A stretch of 64,000 bases of DNA from an uncultured Brevibacillus sp. (GTDB lineage: Bacteria; Bacillota; Bacilli; Brevibacillales; Brevibacillaceae): NCBI RefSeq assembly GCF_947502445.1, contig NZ_CANMZW010000007.1, positions 160,299 through 224,298 of the forward strand. The letters are read 5' to 3'. Made by a program: the position numbers and the translations under genes. Shown piece by piece: positions 52,008-60,546 of this stretch; position 1 is the stretch's first letter, and each line of letters starts with the position of its first letter. The notes beneath the pieces were generated by a model. The model had not been told where the DNA came from. It was given only the letters and a program-made list of their open reading frames with translations, and did not search any database.

Positions 52008-52940
52008 GTGAGCAGCAAAAATTGGATGGAGTACACCGTCACAGAAGAAGACGTGGGGATGAATGTCGAGCAGATCGTCCGGCAAAAGATGAATGTTTCC
52101 GGCCGCATGATGCAGCGTCTGACGAGAAGCAAAGGGATACTGCTTAATCGAAAGCAGCCATTCCTGCAGCGACAGGTCAAAACAGGTGATCAAATAGCGG
52201 TACGGGTAGTGGATAGACAGCCTCTGCAAGATAAGGCGCCAGTCGAAGCGAAGAGAAGTGTTACACCGGAGAGCATTCCCCCGATCGAAATTCTGTACGA
52301 AGACGACCATCTGCTGATTGTAAACAAACCGGCAGGCATGATGGTACATCCGATCAAGCAAGAACAAAGCGGTACGCTAGTTCATGTGTTAGCAGACCTT
52401 TTCTTGGCAAAAGGAGTGCAGCTGAATCCTCACCCCGTTCATCGCCTGGACAAAGAAACTTCGGGCGCGATCCTGCTAGCAAAAAGCAGCTACGGTCATC
52501 AACTAGCAGACCGTTTGCTCCGCGAGGGCGGTATTCACCGGGAATATCTCGCTATCGTCAATGGAGTTGTGGAAGACGAAGCGGGCACGATCGATGCTCC
52601 GATTGGCAGAGATCCAAAGCACCCGACAAGGCGTAGGGTGGTAGATACGGGGGATCACGCTGTTACGCATTACGAGGTAACCAAACGTACCTCGCAGATG
52701 AGCCTCGTTCGTGTGTGGTTAGAGACGGGACGTACTCATCAAATCCGGGTGCATTTTGCACATTTGGGCCATCCACTCGCTGGTGATACGATGTACGGTG
52801 CGGCCAGGGGACTCATGCGCAGACAGGCATTGCATGCGTCGTCACTGCGCTTCGAGCATCCTATCCGCAAAGAAGAGATCGCAGCTCATGCTCCTTTGCC
52901 AGCGGATATGAAACGATTGATACAGGCTGAATTTCAATAA
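52008..52940 (+). CDS. RluA-family pseudouridine synthase
   Basis: RNA pseudouridine synthase of 310 residues. An N-terminal S4-like RNA-binding part (to about residue 75) leads into the catalytic domain with HPVHRLDKETSGAILLAKS, the Asp being catalytic, then REYLAIVNGVV and RTHQIRVHFAHLGHPLAGDTMYG. The GTG start follows AGAGGG by about 8 bases. The exact rRNA or tRNA target cannot be assigned. Confidence 0.94.
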   Translation: MSSKNWMEYTVTEEDVGMNVEQIVRQKMNVSGRMMQRLTRSKGILLNRKQPFLQRQVKTGDQIAVRVVDRQPLQDKAPVEAKRSVTPESIPPIEILYEDDHLLIVNKPAGMMVHPIKQEQSGTLVHVLADLFLAKGVQLNPHPVHRLDKETSGAILLAKSSYGHQLADRLLREGGIHREYLAIVNGVVEDEAGTIDAPIGRDPKHPTRRRVVDTGDHAVTHYEVTKRTSQMSLVRVWLETGRTHQIRVHFAHLGHPLAGDTMYGAARGLMRRQALHASSLRFEHPIRKEEIAAHAPLPADMKRLIQAEFQ

Positions 52941-52952
52941 GTCAGATCAAGT

Positions 52953-52979
52953 AAGGACTTCCGTGGGAGTCCTTTTTTG
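52953..52979 (+). terminator. Terminator of the pseudouridine synthase gene
   Basis: Stem AAGGACT/AGTCCTT followed by a T-run, 13 bases after the stop. Confidence 0.9.
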
Positions 52980-53000
52980 TTTTTCATTCCATGAATGATC

Positions 53001-53029
53001 TTGATAACGTAACAGTGTTATGTTACATT
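53001..53029 (+). promoter_or_regulatory. Promoter with MerR-like operator for yhbD
   Basis: TTGATA (53001-53006) and TACATT (53024-53029) are spaced by 17 bases. The dyad GTAACAGTGTTATGTTAC (53009-53026, 6-6-6 perfect arms) fills the spacer, the place where MerR-type regulators bind. The first gene encodes a protein with a MerR-like helix-turn-helix, so self-control is likely but inferred. Confidence 0.7.
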
Positions 53030-53048
53030 GTTTTTGGAGGTGCTTTAC

Positions 53049-53672
53049 ATGGACCCGAATGTCATTTCGAAAAAGGAGCTGCTGGAGCTTACCGGGATCT
53101 CTTACGGTCAGTTGTATCGCTGGAAAAGGAAAAACCTGATCCCTGAGGACTGGTTTATTCGCCGGGCCACCTTTACTGGTCAAGAAACCTTTTTCCCCCG
53201 GGAGCAAATCCTGGACCGGATCGACAAGATCATCAACATGAAGGATGGCTTATCACTGGATGAGCTAGCAGACATGTTTTCTCCGAATCTGGCTGGCGCC
53301 AAGCTTACTTCTGTAGAATTGTTGGAACGTAACATTGTTTCGAAAACCTCGTTGGAGCTTTTCGTTCGTCAGCAAGGGGACTCAGAGACATACACTTTTC
53401 AGCAAATCTTGTACGCTTATGTACTTGAGCGTTTGCTGGTGACCGGAGAGATGAGCTTGGACGAGGGCACGGGATTGCTGCAAGCCTTGGTCAGCCATTA
53501 TCCCAAGCTTGAGGGAAAACCATGCGAGCTCATTTTTGTGAGAAAAATGGGGATTTCTACTTTTGTACTCGTGTCCAGCTCGACAGACCTGTATTTCGAC
53601 AGCGGTGTAAAAGTAGTGAAGAGGCTGAATCTCGCCTTATGTATAGAAGAGCTGAAAGCAAAAATTTCGTAG
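53049..53672 (+). CDS. YhbD-like DUF4004 protein with MerR-type HTH
   Basis: About 207 residues. The N-terminal SKKELLELTGISYGQLYRWKRKNLIP is a MerR-like winged helix-turn-helix that should bind DNA; the rest is an uncharacterised alpha/beta domain with VFVLVSSSTDLYFDSGVKVVKRL-like strands at the end. ATG at 53049 has GGAGG 8 bases upstream. It precedes a bactofilin-like gene by 20 bases, the same pairing as Bacillus yhbD-yhbE/F. It probably controls that polymer and itself through the dyad at 53009-53026. Confidence 0.83.
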   Translation: MDPNVISKKELLELTGISYGQLYRWKRKNLIPEDWFIRRATFTGQETFFPREQILDRIDKIINMKDGLSLDELADMFSPNLAGAKLTSVELLERNIVSKTSLELFVRQQGDSETYTFQQILYAYVLERLLVTGEMSLDEGTGLLQALVSHYPKLEGKPCELIFVRKMGISTFVLVSSSTDLYFDSGVKVVKRLNLALCIEELKAKIS

Positions 53673-53691
53673 GTAATAGGAGGCATGATTT

Positions 53692-54414
53692 ATGCAACAG
53701 GAAAATCGACCTGATCTGATCATACAAGGCTCCACAAACACTTCGGGAGGCGTATACAATCTGGTCAATGTTCAAGGCTTCGGCAAGATCACGGGCAATG
53801 TGGAATGCAATGAGCTGCGCTGTACAGGGCATGTCACGATTTCTGGCGATGTGCTTTCCTCATTTGGGAAAGTGGAAGGCAATGCTTCAATTAGCGGCAA
53901 GGTAGAGATGGACACGCTCGAAGTCTACGGTCAGGTAGATATCAATGGCGATGTCGATTTTACGAAGCTGCGAGTGGATGGCAGTGCCAAAGTACAGGGA
54001 AGCTTGACTGGTGAAGAAATCAAGGTGCGCGGGTTTTTAAAAACGACTGGAGATTGTGAGGCAGAAGTGTTTCACGGTAAAGGTGCTTTTTCTATCGGCG
54101 GGCTTTTAAATGCAGGACGCATTGAAGTGCATCTGCACGGTGGCTGTGAGGCAAGAGAAATCGGCGGGGAGCATATCGAGGTTCGCAAGGCAGGGAGCAG
54201 TACACTCAATAAACTGCTGAAGCACATTTTTAACAATACGCTTTCGGTAGATACGGTCGAAGGTGATGAAATCTATCTGGAATATACACGTGCCAAGGTT
54301 GTTCGCGGAAACAACGTCGTCATCGGTCCTGGCTGTGAGATTGATCTGGTCGAATACGCGACAGATCTCCGTTACGATCCGTCCTCGCAGATTAAAGAAC
54401 AAATGCGCAGATAG
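53692..54414 (+). CDS. Bactofilin-like polymer-forming protein
   Basis: Cytosolic bactofilin-family protein, 240 residues. The core is a right-handed beta-helix seen as short repeats with Gly turns: VQGFGKITGNVECNELRCTGHVTISGDV, KVEGNASISGKV, QVDINGDV, SAKVQGSLTGEEIKV. Such proteins form non-polar filaments linked to cell shape or envelope organisation. Length and the C-terminal extension exceed the minimal family core, like Bacillus YhbE/YhbF. It is co-transcribed with yhbD. Its role here is unknown. Confidence 0.9.
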   Translation: MQQENRPDLIIQGSTNTSGGVYNLVNVQGFGKITGNVECNELRCTGHVTISGDVLSSFGKVEGNASISGKVEMDTLEVYGQVDINGDVDFTKLRVDGSAKVQGSLTGEEIKVRGFLKTTGDCEAEVFHGKGAFSIGGLLNAGRIEVHLHGGCEAREIGGEHIEVRKAGSSTLNKLLKHIFNNTLSVDTVEGDEIYLEYTRAKVVRGNNVVIGPGCEIDLVEYATDLRYDPSSQIKEQMRR

Positions 54415-54502
54415 TGACGAAGAGTTGAAAGAGCCTGAGAAAATGGATGCAGGCTTTTTTCTTTTGGGGAAAATGAGCCTGAAAAAATATTTGGGTTGGA
54501 AG

Positions 54503-54585
54503 TGCATGCAAGTATTTACATGCATGCATGAGCGATATATAATGGCGTTGGAAAATATTGAAATGACAGTAACTACTTGCATGCA
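54503..54585 (+). promoter_or_regulatory. TetR-operon promoter with TGCATGCA operators
   Basis: TTTACA (54515-54520) and TATAAT (54538-54543) are spaced by exactly 17 bases. The 8-bp palindrome TGCATGCA occurs three times: 54503-54510, 54521-54528 inside the spacer, and 54578-54585 just before the ribosome site. The first two are separated by 10 bases and form a larger inverted repeat. They are the probable operator of the TetR regulator. Confidence 0.8.
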
Positions 54586-54598
54586 TAGGAGGTGCGTC

Positions 54599-55234
54599 AT
54601 GGAACACCCACCGATCGATCCGTCACTGGGGGGAAAGGCAGAGGAACAGGAGACGCGAGAGAAAATATTGTCAGCCGCACGGCAATTAATGGCCCAAAAA
54701 GGCTACAAAGGAGCGACGACACGCAAAATTTCGGAGCTCGCAGGAGTCAATGAAGTTACGATTTTTCGCCATTTTAAAACCAAGGTTGCGATTCTGGAAG
54801 AGCTCTTAAAAGATATCCTCGATGTACGGCAACAGCTGGAGCAAGGAATTCAGGGCGAGTATGCCGATATCAAGCAATTGCTAGTAAATTATGCGAGAAC
54901 CTATTTCAATTTGTTGGTGGATCGAAAGGAAATTTTGATGATCTGCATGATTGAAGCGGATAATCAGCCAGAGGTCGTCAAGCTGTTTAGCAGTCTTCCG
55001 GTAACAGCTGTTGATGTCTTGTGCAACAAGCTAAAGGAATTCGAAGAACAAGGGCATTTGCCAAAGGGTGATCCTTGTACAGCTGCCCTGATGTTTATCT
55101 CCACATTCTTCTATGCATTTATGGCCAAATACCGGGTAAATGTTGATTTGGACATCGAAGAAGAAAAGCTGTTTGAGAATGCTTCAGACATTTTATTGCA
55201 AGGCATTAACTGCAAAAAAACAACAAAACAGTGA
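54599..55234 (+). CDS. TetR-family repressor of the efflux operon
   Basis: DNA-binding regulator of about 211 residues. The helix-turn-helix is ILSAARQLMAQKGYKGATTRKISELAGVNEVTIFRHFKTKVAILEELL near residues 20-67; the rest is the helical ligand domain. ATG at 54599 follows AGGAGG by 6 bases; frames starting further up overlap the bactofilin gene and lack a site. It is the first gene of an operon with an adaptor lipoprotein (21 bases on) and an RND pump. It probably represses this operon and itself. Confidence 0.92.
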   Translation: MEHPPIDPSLGGKAEEQETREKILSAARQLMAQKGYKGATTRKISELAGVNEVTIFRHFKTKVAILEELLKDILDVRQQLEQGIQGEYADIKQLLVNYARTYFNLLVDRKEILMICMIEADNQPEVVKLFSSLPVTAVDVLCNKLKEFEEQGHLPKGDPCTAALMFISTFFYAFMAKYRVNVDLDIEEEKLFENASDILLQGINCKKTTKQ

Positions 55235-55255
55235 TACATAGGAACGGGGGAAGTC

Positions 55256-56488
55256 ATGAATAGAAAATGGCTTGTTTCTGTAATGTTGCTTGGGATCGTA
55301 ACGACTACAGCCTGCAGTGGACAACAGCCAGCAGCGCAGCCGGTAAAGGAAGTAAAGCACGTAGTATTGGACGCTGTGAAAAAGCAGCAAGCTACAGCTA
55401 TTTCCGAGCTGTCCGGGACGCTTGCACCTTTGGAGGGGGCAATGGTCTCCTTTGAAGTGGGCGGGCGGATCGTGGAGCTGAATCGAAATGAAGGGGATAC
55501 GGTTAAAGCAGGAGATGTACTGGCCAGGGTCAATGCGCAGGATTATTCCCTTCAGGTTGCCTCAAGCAGTGCCGCTGTACAGCAGAGCGCAGCCAATCTC
55601 AGCAAGGTGAACAACGGGGCGCGGGAGCAGGAAATCACACAGGCTCGCTTGCTTGTGGAAAAAGCGACGATTGCTTATCAGAAAATGCAGGATGATTTCA
55701 AACGCATCGAACAGCTGTATCAGGAAAAAGCCATTTCCAAGAGTGATTTCGAAAACGCTCAGAACGGCTTGACCCTGTCCCAAAAGGATTTACAAAATGC
55801 CCAGCAGGCTTACTCACTCGTGACACAGGGAGCACGTGCAGAAGACAAGGATTTGAGCCGAGCCACATACAACCAGGCTGTGATTGCACAAGAAGTGGCA
55901 GCTAGTGCCTTGGCCAAGACACAGCTGCGTTCGCCGATTAACGGTACGATCATTTCCAAGCTCTCCTCCACAGGCTCGCTCGTCGGCTCGGGAACACCTG
56001 TTTATCAGGTAGGCAATATCGACACGTTAAAGGTCGTTCTGCCAGTACCTGACCGCGAAATTTCCATGTGGAAAGAAGGAGAGATTGTCTCTTTAGATCT
56101 GTATGGGCAAAAGCGTGAAGGAAAGGTAATGAAAATCTTCCCGGCGACAAACCAAAGCACAGGAACAATCGGTGTCGAGGTGCAGATTGCGAACCCCAAG
56201 CATGATTGGTTTGCAGGTCAGGTAGTAAAAGCAACGAAGACGGTTCAGGGGCAAGTCGGCATTTACGTTCCGGTTGAGGCAGTCATCAGCAGAGGCAAGG
56301 ATGACGCACATGTTTTTATCAATCTAGATGGCAAGGCAGTCAAAACGAAAGTTGAGATCGGTCAGATTACAAATGACATGCTGGAGATCAAAAACGGATT
56401 GAAAGAGGGAGACCAACTGATCGTCAAAGGTGTTGACCGTCTGTTTGACGGTGACCCAATCGAGACGGCAGGAGGTACACAACCGTGA
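55256..56488 (+). CDS. RND efflux adaptor lipoprotein (MFP/HlyD)
   Basis: Membrane-fusion-type adaptor of 410 residues. Lipobox TTAC near residue 20 anchors it outside the cytoplasmic membrane. A barrel-sandwich lipoyl half (MVSFEVGGRIVELNRNEGDTVKAGDVLARV) is followed by a coiled-coil hairpin of about 100 residues and the second lipoyl half LRSPINGTIISKLSSTGSLV. A beta-barrel domain completes it. GGGGGAAG precedes the ATG. It works with the RND pump that starts 4 bases inside it; a Gram-positive has no outer-membrane channel. Confidence 0.93.
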   Translation: MNRKWLVSVMLLGIVTTTACSGQQPAAQPVKEVKHVVLDAVKKQQATAISELSGTLAPLEGAMVSFEVGGRIVELNRNEGDTVKAGDVLARVNAQDYSLQVASSSAAVQQSAANLSKVNNGAREQEITQARLLVEKATIAYQKMQDDFKRIEQLYQEKAISKSDFENAQNGLTLSQKDLQNAQQAYSLVTQGARAEDKDLSRATYNQAVIAQEVAASALAKTQLRSPINGTIISKLSSTGSLVGSGTPVYQVGNIDTLKVVLPVPDREISMWKEGEIVSLDLYGQKREGKVMKIFPATNQSTGTIGVEVQIANPKHDWFAGQVVKATKTVQGQVGIYVPVEAVISRGKDDAHVFINLDGKAVKTKVEIGQITNDMLEIKNGLKEGDQLIVKGVDRLFDGDPIETAGGTQP

Positions 56489-59400
56489 TCGAGTACATTG
56501 TCCGCAAGCGCAAAATTACTTTGCTGTTCGGTGCGATGGTTGTGCTTGTCGGTTTTATGAGCTTTTTCCAGCTGCCGAAGCAAGAGTCACCCGATATCAT
56601 TGTCAATATGGCGATCGTGACGACTATCTACCCTGGAGCTTCTCCGGAAAAGGTAGAGCAGTCAGTAACGAAAAAGCTGGAAGAAAAAATAAACGAGCTG
56701 CAAGGCTTGAATTACATCGCTTCCACTTCATCACTCGGTGTCTCCTCGATTATGGTGGAGACCAAAGGCGATGTGGACCCGAAGCAAAAATGGGATGAAC
56801 TGCGTAAAAAGGTAAAGGATGCAGAGGCAGATCTGCCCGCAGACGCCAAACAGCCAATTATCAATGACGATTTGAATCGTACCTTTGTCCAAAGCTTTGC
56901 TGTCACAGCAGACACGAAGGAACAGCTGTACAGTATGCGGACGATGATCAAATCGTGGAAGGACCAGCTGCGTACCTTGCCAAATGTGGCGGATGTCCTG
57001 GTCGAAGGCTTGCCAGAGCAAGAGGTACGAATTGAGGTAGACACGCAAAAGCTGAGTCAGTATGGGATTACTTGGGGCCAGGTACTGATGGCTGTCAAAA
57101 AAGAAAATGAAAAAATCCCACTCGGAGATTTGACCACCAATAGGCGCACCTATCAGTTGAAGCTGGCAGAAAACGAAAACATAGAAGAATTGAATCAGGT
57201 CATTATCTCGCGATCAAAAGAGGGCTTCCCGATTTATTTAAAGGACATCGGATCGGTTGAGATGACGACAGAAACCGTAAAATTCAATTCCTACTTTAAT
57301 GGAAAACCAGCCATTACTCTCAGTGTGAATGCAGAGACGGGAAGTGACGTGCCATCTCTGCAAAAACGACTGGACGAAATGATGCTCACGCTGGATAAAT
57401 CACTGCCAGTTTGGGCGGAAAGACATTCGATTTACAGTCAAAATGAACGGGTAGATGATCTGTTTAGTGATCTTACCCGGGAAATGATAATAGCGGTCTT
57501 TGCCGTATTACTGGTTTGTACATTAGGGTTGAACCTGATTACATCGTTTGTCGTAGCACTGGCGATTCCGATTTCGCTTGCTGTTGGTCTGTTGTTCCTG
57601 CCATCCTTGGGCATTTCCTTGAATATGATTTCGATCGTCTCGTTGATTATTGTTCTGGGGATTTTGGTAGACGACGCGGTAGTAGTCAATGACAATATCG
57701 AACGCCGTCTGTCCGTTCTTGGGGAAAAGCCGTTAAAAGCAGCAGTGAACGGTGCCAAAGAAGTTTCGATTTCGATTATTACGGCTACCTTGGCGACGAT
57801 TGCCTCGTTTGCTCCGCTCATGTTTCTGAATGGAAACGTAGGTCAGTTTATTCGCCCTGTTCCTGCGATCATCTCGCTGACGATGCTGGCGTCCATGATT
57901 ATGTCCTTGACGATTATCCCGATTTTCCGTCAATGGTATGAGCAGAGGCGCAAGGCAGGAGTAGAAGGATATCGCAAGCCAGCTGGTTTGCTCGGGAAAC
58001 AATTGACGCAGCTGACTACATGGTATGCAGGACGCTTGATGCCGCGTATTTTAAAACGTCCGCTTCTGGCAGGGATGGTCGGTGTCATGATCGGAACGGC
58101 GGCATACGGCTTGATTCCACTTACCCCTGTCGAGCTGTTCCCGGTCGATGATCGTCCACAATTTCTCGTCGATGTAAGAGTTCCGGTAGGCAGCAGCCTG
58201 GAGGAAACAGATCGAGTCGTGACGGGTGTCTCGGATTGGATTTTGAAGCAGCCAGCTATTGAAACTGTAGCAGCCTACAGTGGCGGTAGTGCTCCAAAGA
58301 TGTTTGGCGGAGATACGGCAGCTGGCAGCGGCATTACTGCAGGGCAGCTTGTCATCCGCTATAACAAAAAGGAAACGACAATCGAAAACATCATCGAGCC
58401 ATGGGCAGAAGAATTTAAAAAAATGTATCCAGAGGCAACGATTATTCCCAAGCAATTGGAGGCGGGTCCTCCTGTCGGCAAGCCGGTTGTCATTCGCATC
58501 TATGGGGAAGATATCGAGACACTACGCTCCCTGTCGGCACAAGTAAAAGACAAGGTTGCTAATTTGGCAGGCACATCAGACGTGCAGGATGACTTTGGGG
58601 CCCAGCGTCATACACTAGAGTTTGTCGTCAACAAAGAGCTGATGGAACAAAAGCTCGTAAACTATACGGATTTGTCCCAGACAATTCGTCTGGTTAGCGA
58701 AGGACTTACCGTCAGTGAATTTGACACGGGCAGTGACTTGGTAGACATGAAGCTGTTTTTGCAAAAGGGCGATGAAGAACCTTCGCTTTTGTTCCAAAGA
58801 CTCAGTATTGCCAATGCCCGGGGAGAGCTGATCCCGTTATCTCAGCTGGCAGAGGTAAAGCCGACCTTTAGTACGCAATCGATTCCACATCGCAATCTGT
58901 CTCGTACAGTGACGATCACAAGTGATGTAAAAGGACGGACGGCTACGGAAGTGATGGCAGAAATAACGCCGATGCTGTCTGGCATGTCTCTACCAGAAGG
59001 ATATCGCTTTGAAATCGGCGGGGAAACCTCCGAGCAGACCGATATTTTCATCGATATGGGGAAACTGTCGATTCTCGTTGTGTTCCTGATATTGATTTTG
59101 ATCGCAATGCAGTTTTATTCTCTAGCGATTCCTGTGCTTGTCATGAGCACCGTCTATCTGGCTGTAGCGGGTAGCTTGATTGGCTTGTTTGTCACCCAAA
59201 CAGCACTCGGGTTTATGACCATGATGGGAGTCATCTCGCTATCTGGAATTGTCGTGCGAAACGGAATCGTCTTTATCGAGTTTATCGAGGAGGCGCGTCA
59301 CGCAGGAGTTGAGCTGAAGCAAGCAGTAATACAAGCAGGGGAGGCGCGGCTGCGGCCGATTCTTTTGACCTCAATGACGGCGGTTGCCGGCTTGATGCCA

Positions 59401-59595
59401 CTAGCGATCTCAGGGGATGTCCTGTTCAAGCCGCTGGCTGTCACGATTATTTCTGGCCTCTTGTTCTCCACGCTGTTGACTTTGATTGTTGTACCAGCTT
59501 TCTATACGGTATTGACCCAGCGCAAAATCAAGAAGCTGGCGAAAAAGGCAGCAAAGCGACCAGACCTGTATGGTCCGGAGGCGCAGATGCATTAG
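56485..59595 (+). CDS. RND-family efflux pump (AcrB/SwrC-like)
   Basis: Proton-driven membrane exporter of 1036 residues, the usual 12-helix layout with two large external loops (after helix 1 and helix 7). The N-terminal helix is followed by QESPDIIVNMAIVTTIYPGASPEKVEQSV; TM4 carries GILVDDAVVVNDNIER, containing the proton-relay Asp pair. The C-terminal half repeats this with LSGIVVRNGIVFIEFIEEAR. It resembles Bacillus SwrC, which exports surfactin. GTG overlaps the adaptor stop by 4 bases. The likely cargo is an amphiphile or drug. Confidence 0.94.
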   Translation: MIEYIVRKRKITLLFGAMVVLVGFMSFFQLPKQESPDIIVNMAIVTTIYPGASPEKVEQSVTKKLEEKINELQGLNYIASTSSLGVSSIMVETKGDVDPKQKWDELRKKVKDAEADLPADAKQPIINDDLNRTFVQSFAVTADTKEQLYSMRTMIKSWKDQLRTLPNVADVLVEGLPEQEVRIEVDTQKLSQYGITWGQVLMAVKKENEKIPLGDLTTNRRTYQLKLAENENIEELNQVIISRSKEGFPIYLKDIGSVEMTTETVKFNSYFNGKPAITLSVNAETGSDVPSLQKRLDEMMLTLDKSLPVWAERHSIYSQNERVDDLFSDLTREMIIAVFAVLLVCTLGLNLITSFVVALAIPISLAVGLLFLPSLGISLNMISIVSLIIVLGILVDDAVVVNDNIERRLSVLGEKPLKAAVNGAKEVSISIITATLATIASFAPLMFLNGNVGQFIRPVPAIISLTMLASMIMSLTIIPIFRQWYEQRRKAGVEGYRKPAGLLGKQLTQLTTWYAGRLMPRILKRPLLAGMVGVMIGTAAYGLIPLTPVELFPVDDRPQFLVDVRVPVGSSLEETDRVVTGVSDWILKQPAIETVAAYSGGSAPKMFGGDTAAGSGITAGQLVIRYNKKETTIENIIEPWAEEFKKMYPEATIIPKQLEAGPPVGKPVVIRIYGEDIETLRSLSAQVKDKVANLAGTSDVQDDFGAQRHTLEFVVNKELMEQKLVNYTDLSQTIRLVSEGLTVSEFDTGSDLVDMKLFLQKGDEEPSLLFQRLSIANARGELIPLSQLAEVKPTFSTQSIPHRNLSRTVTITSDVKGRTATEVMAEITPMLSGMSLPEGYRFEIGGETSEQTDIFIDMGKLSILVVFLILILIAMQFYSLAIPVLVMSTVYLAVAGSLIGLFVTQTALGFMTMMGVISLSGIVVRNGIVFIEFIEEARHAGVELKQAVIQAGEARLRPILLTSMTAVAGLMPLAISGDVLFKPLAVTIISGLLFSTLLTLIVVPAFYTVLTQRKIKKLAKKAAKRPDLYGPEAQMH

Positions 59596-59597
59596 GT

Positions 59598-60377
59598 TCA
59601 GCAAGAAATAGCGACAAACGTCCGAGGATTGTGTGCTTTGGACGTTTGTTTTTTCATTTTGGCTAAAGTCGGAACCTGCATGGCATCTGCAAAAATGTGC
59701 AGAATGATCGGAGCTATCAATCCCCATCGCGAGGCCGCCCAAGCCCATAGAATACCAATGAGGAAAGACTCAAGTAGTGTTCCCATCCCATGCCCTGGAA
59801 CATGATAAATGGCAAAAACGATCGAAGGGACGAGCAAATAGAACCAAATAGCTCCTGTAGGAAAAGGTCTCTTGCGATAGACAAGCAGCAGAAAAACAAG
59901 AGGGATTCCGCGAAAGATAAACTCCTCCCAAACTGGATTGTGCCACATAGCAAAAATGAGCAAATTGGCTTTGCCTACTAATGCGTTTGGGTCCATTTGA
60001 TTCGTGGGAACCCATCCAGTTATTGTTTGGAAAACGAAGCCACACGTTTTTTCCAGCAAAAATCCAACCAAAACGAAGAGGAATGCCACTCCTAGCTTTT
60101 TGCGACGGATGAGTGAGTATATCCCTGCCAAATACAGCAAAGTGAATGCCCCAAATATCAGCCAACCGGGAGTTTGCACAAAAAAGCTCCAAGTCGCTTG
60201 TGGCCAAAATAAAAAAGAGACCTTGATGGATTCGAGCAAAAAACCACTCGTGATGAATTGTCCCCAGGTAGCGATGAGGGGCAGCAATAGGAGTACAGAT
60301 AGTATGGCGAACAGAATAGATTCACGGACACATAACGAAGGATATGTTTCCACATGCAAAATGACCTCGCGTTTCAT
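59598..60377 (-). CDS. CPBP-family intramembrane metalloprotease
   Basis: Membrane protein of 259 residues with about seven helices. The CPBP (Abi/Rce1) motifs are WEEFIFRGIP near residue 150 (EExxxR), FAIYHVPGHG and LHIFADAMQ, giving the Glu and His residues of the active site. Members clip membrane-bound substrates or bacteriocin-related peptides; the target is unknown. The ribosome site before the ATG is weak. The last 20 codons overlap the terminator of the convergent RND operon. Confidence 0.85.
   Translation of the reverse strand: MKREVILHVETYPSLCVRESILFAILSVLLLLPLIATWGQFITSGFLLESIKVSFLFWPQATWSFFVQTPGWLIFGAFTLLYLAGIYSLIRRKKLGVAFLFVLVGFLLEKTCGFVFQTITGWVPTNQMDPNALVGKANLLIFAMWHNPVWEEFIFRGIPLVFLLLVYRKRPFPTGAIWFYLLVPSIVFAIYHVPGHGMGTLLESFLIGILWAWAASRWGLIAPIILHIFADAMQVPTLAKMKKQTSKAHNPRTFVAISC
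59614..59654 (+). terminator. Terminator of the RND operon
   Basis: Perfect 10-bp stem ACAAACGTCC/GGACGTTTGT and a T-run. It lies inside the 3' coding end of the convergent CPBP gene, so the two functions share the same DNA. Confidence 0.9.
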
Positions 60378-60546
60378 GTGTATTTTCCTATATACTCCTA
60401 TTCATCCAGATAATGGTCTATGGTGTTTTCGGTTTCTTCAGATTTATTTCAGAGTCTGAAGATTTTCTGAACGTATGGTATGATATAGGCAAATTACCAG
60501 ATTGAAAAATAGAGAGAGAACGGAACACAGGAAGGGAGTGTCCAGG

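Noticed and set aside
54263..54598. Extended N-terminus of the TetR frame
   Set aside because: It overlaps the bactofilin gene and the operator region; the ATG at 54599 has the proper ribosome site.
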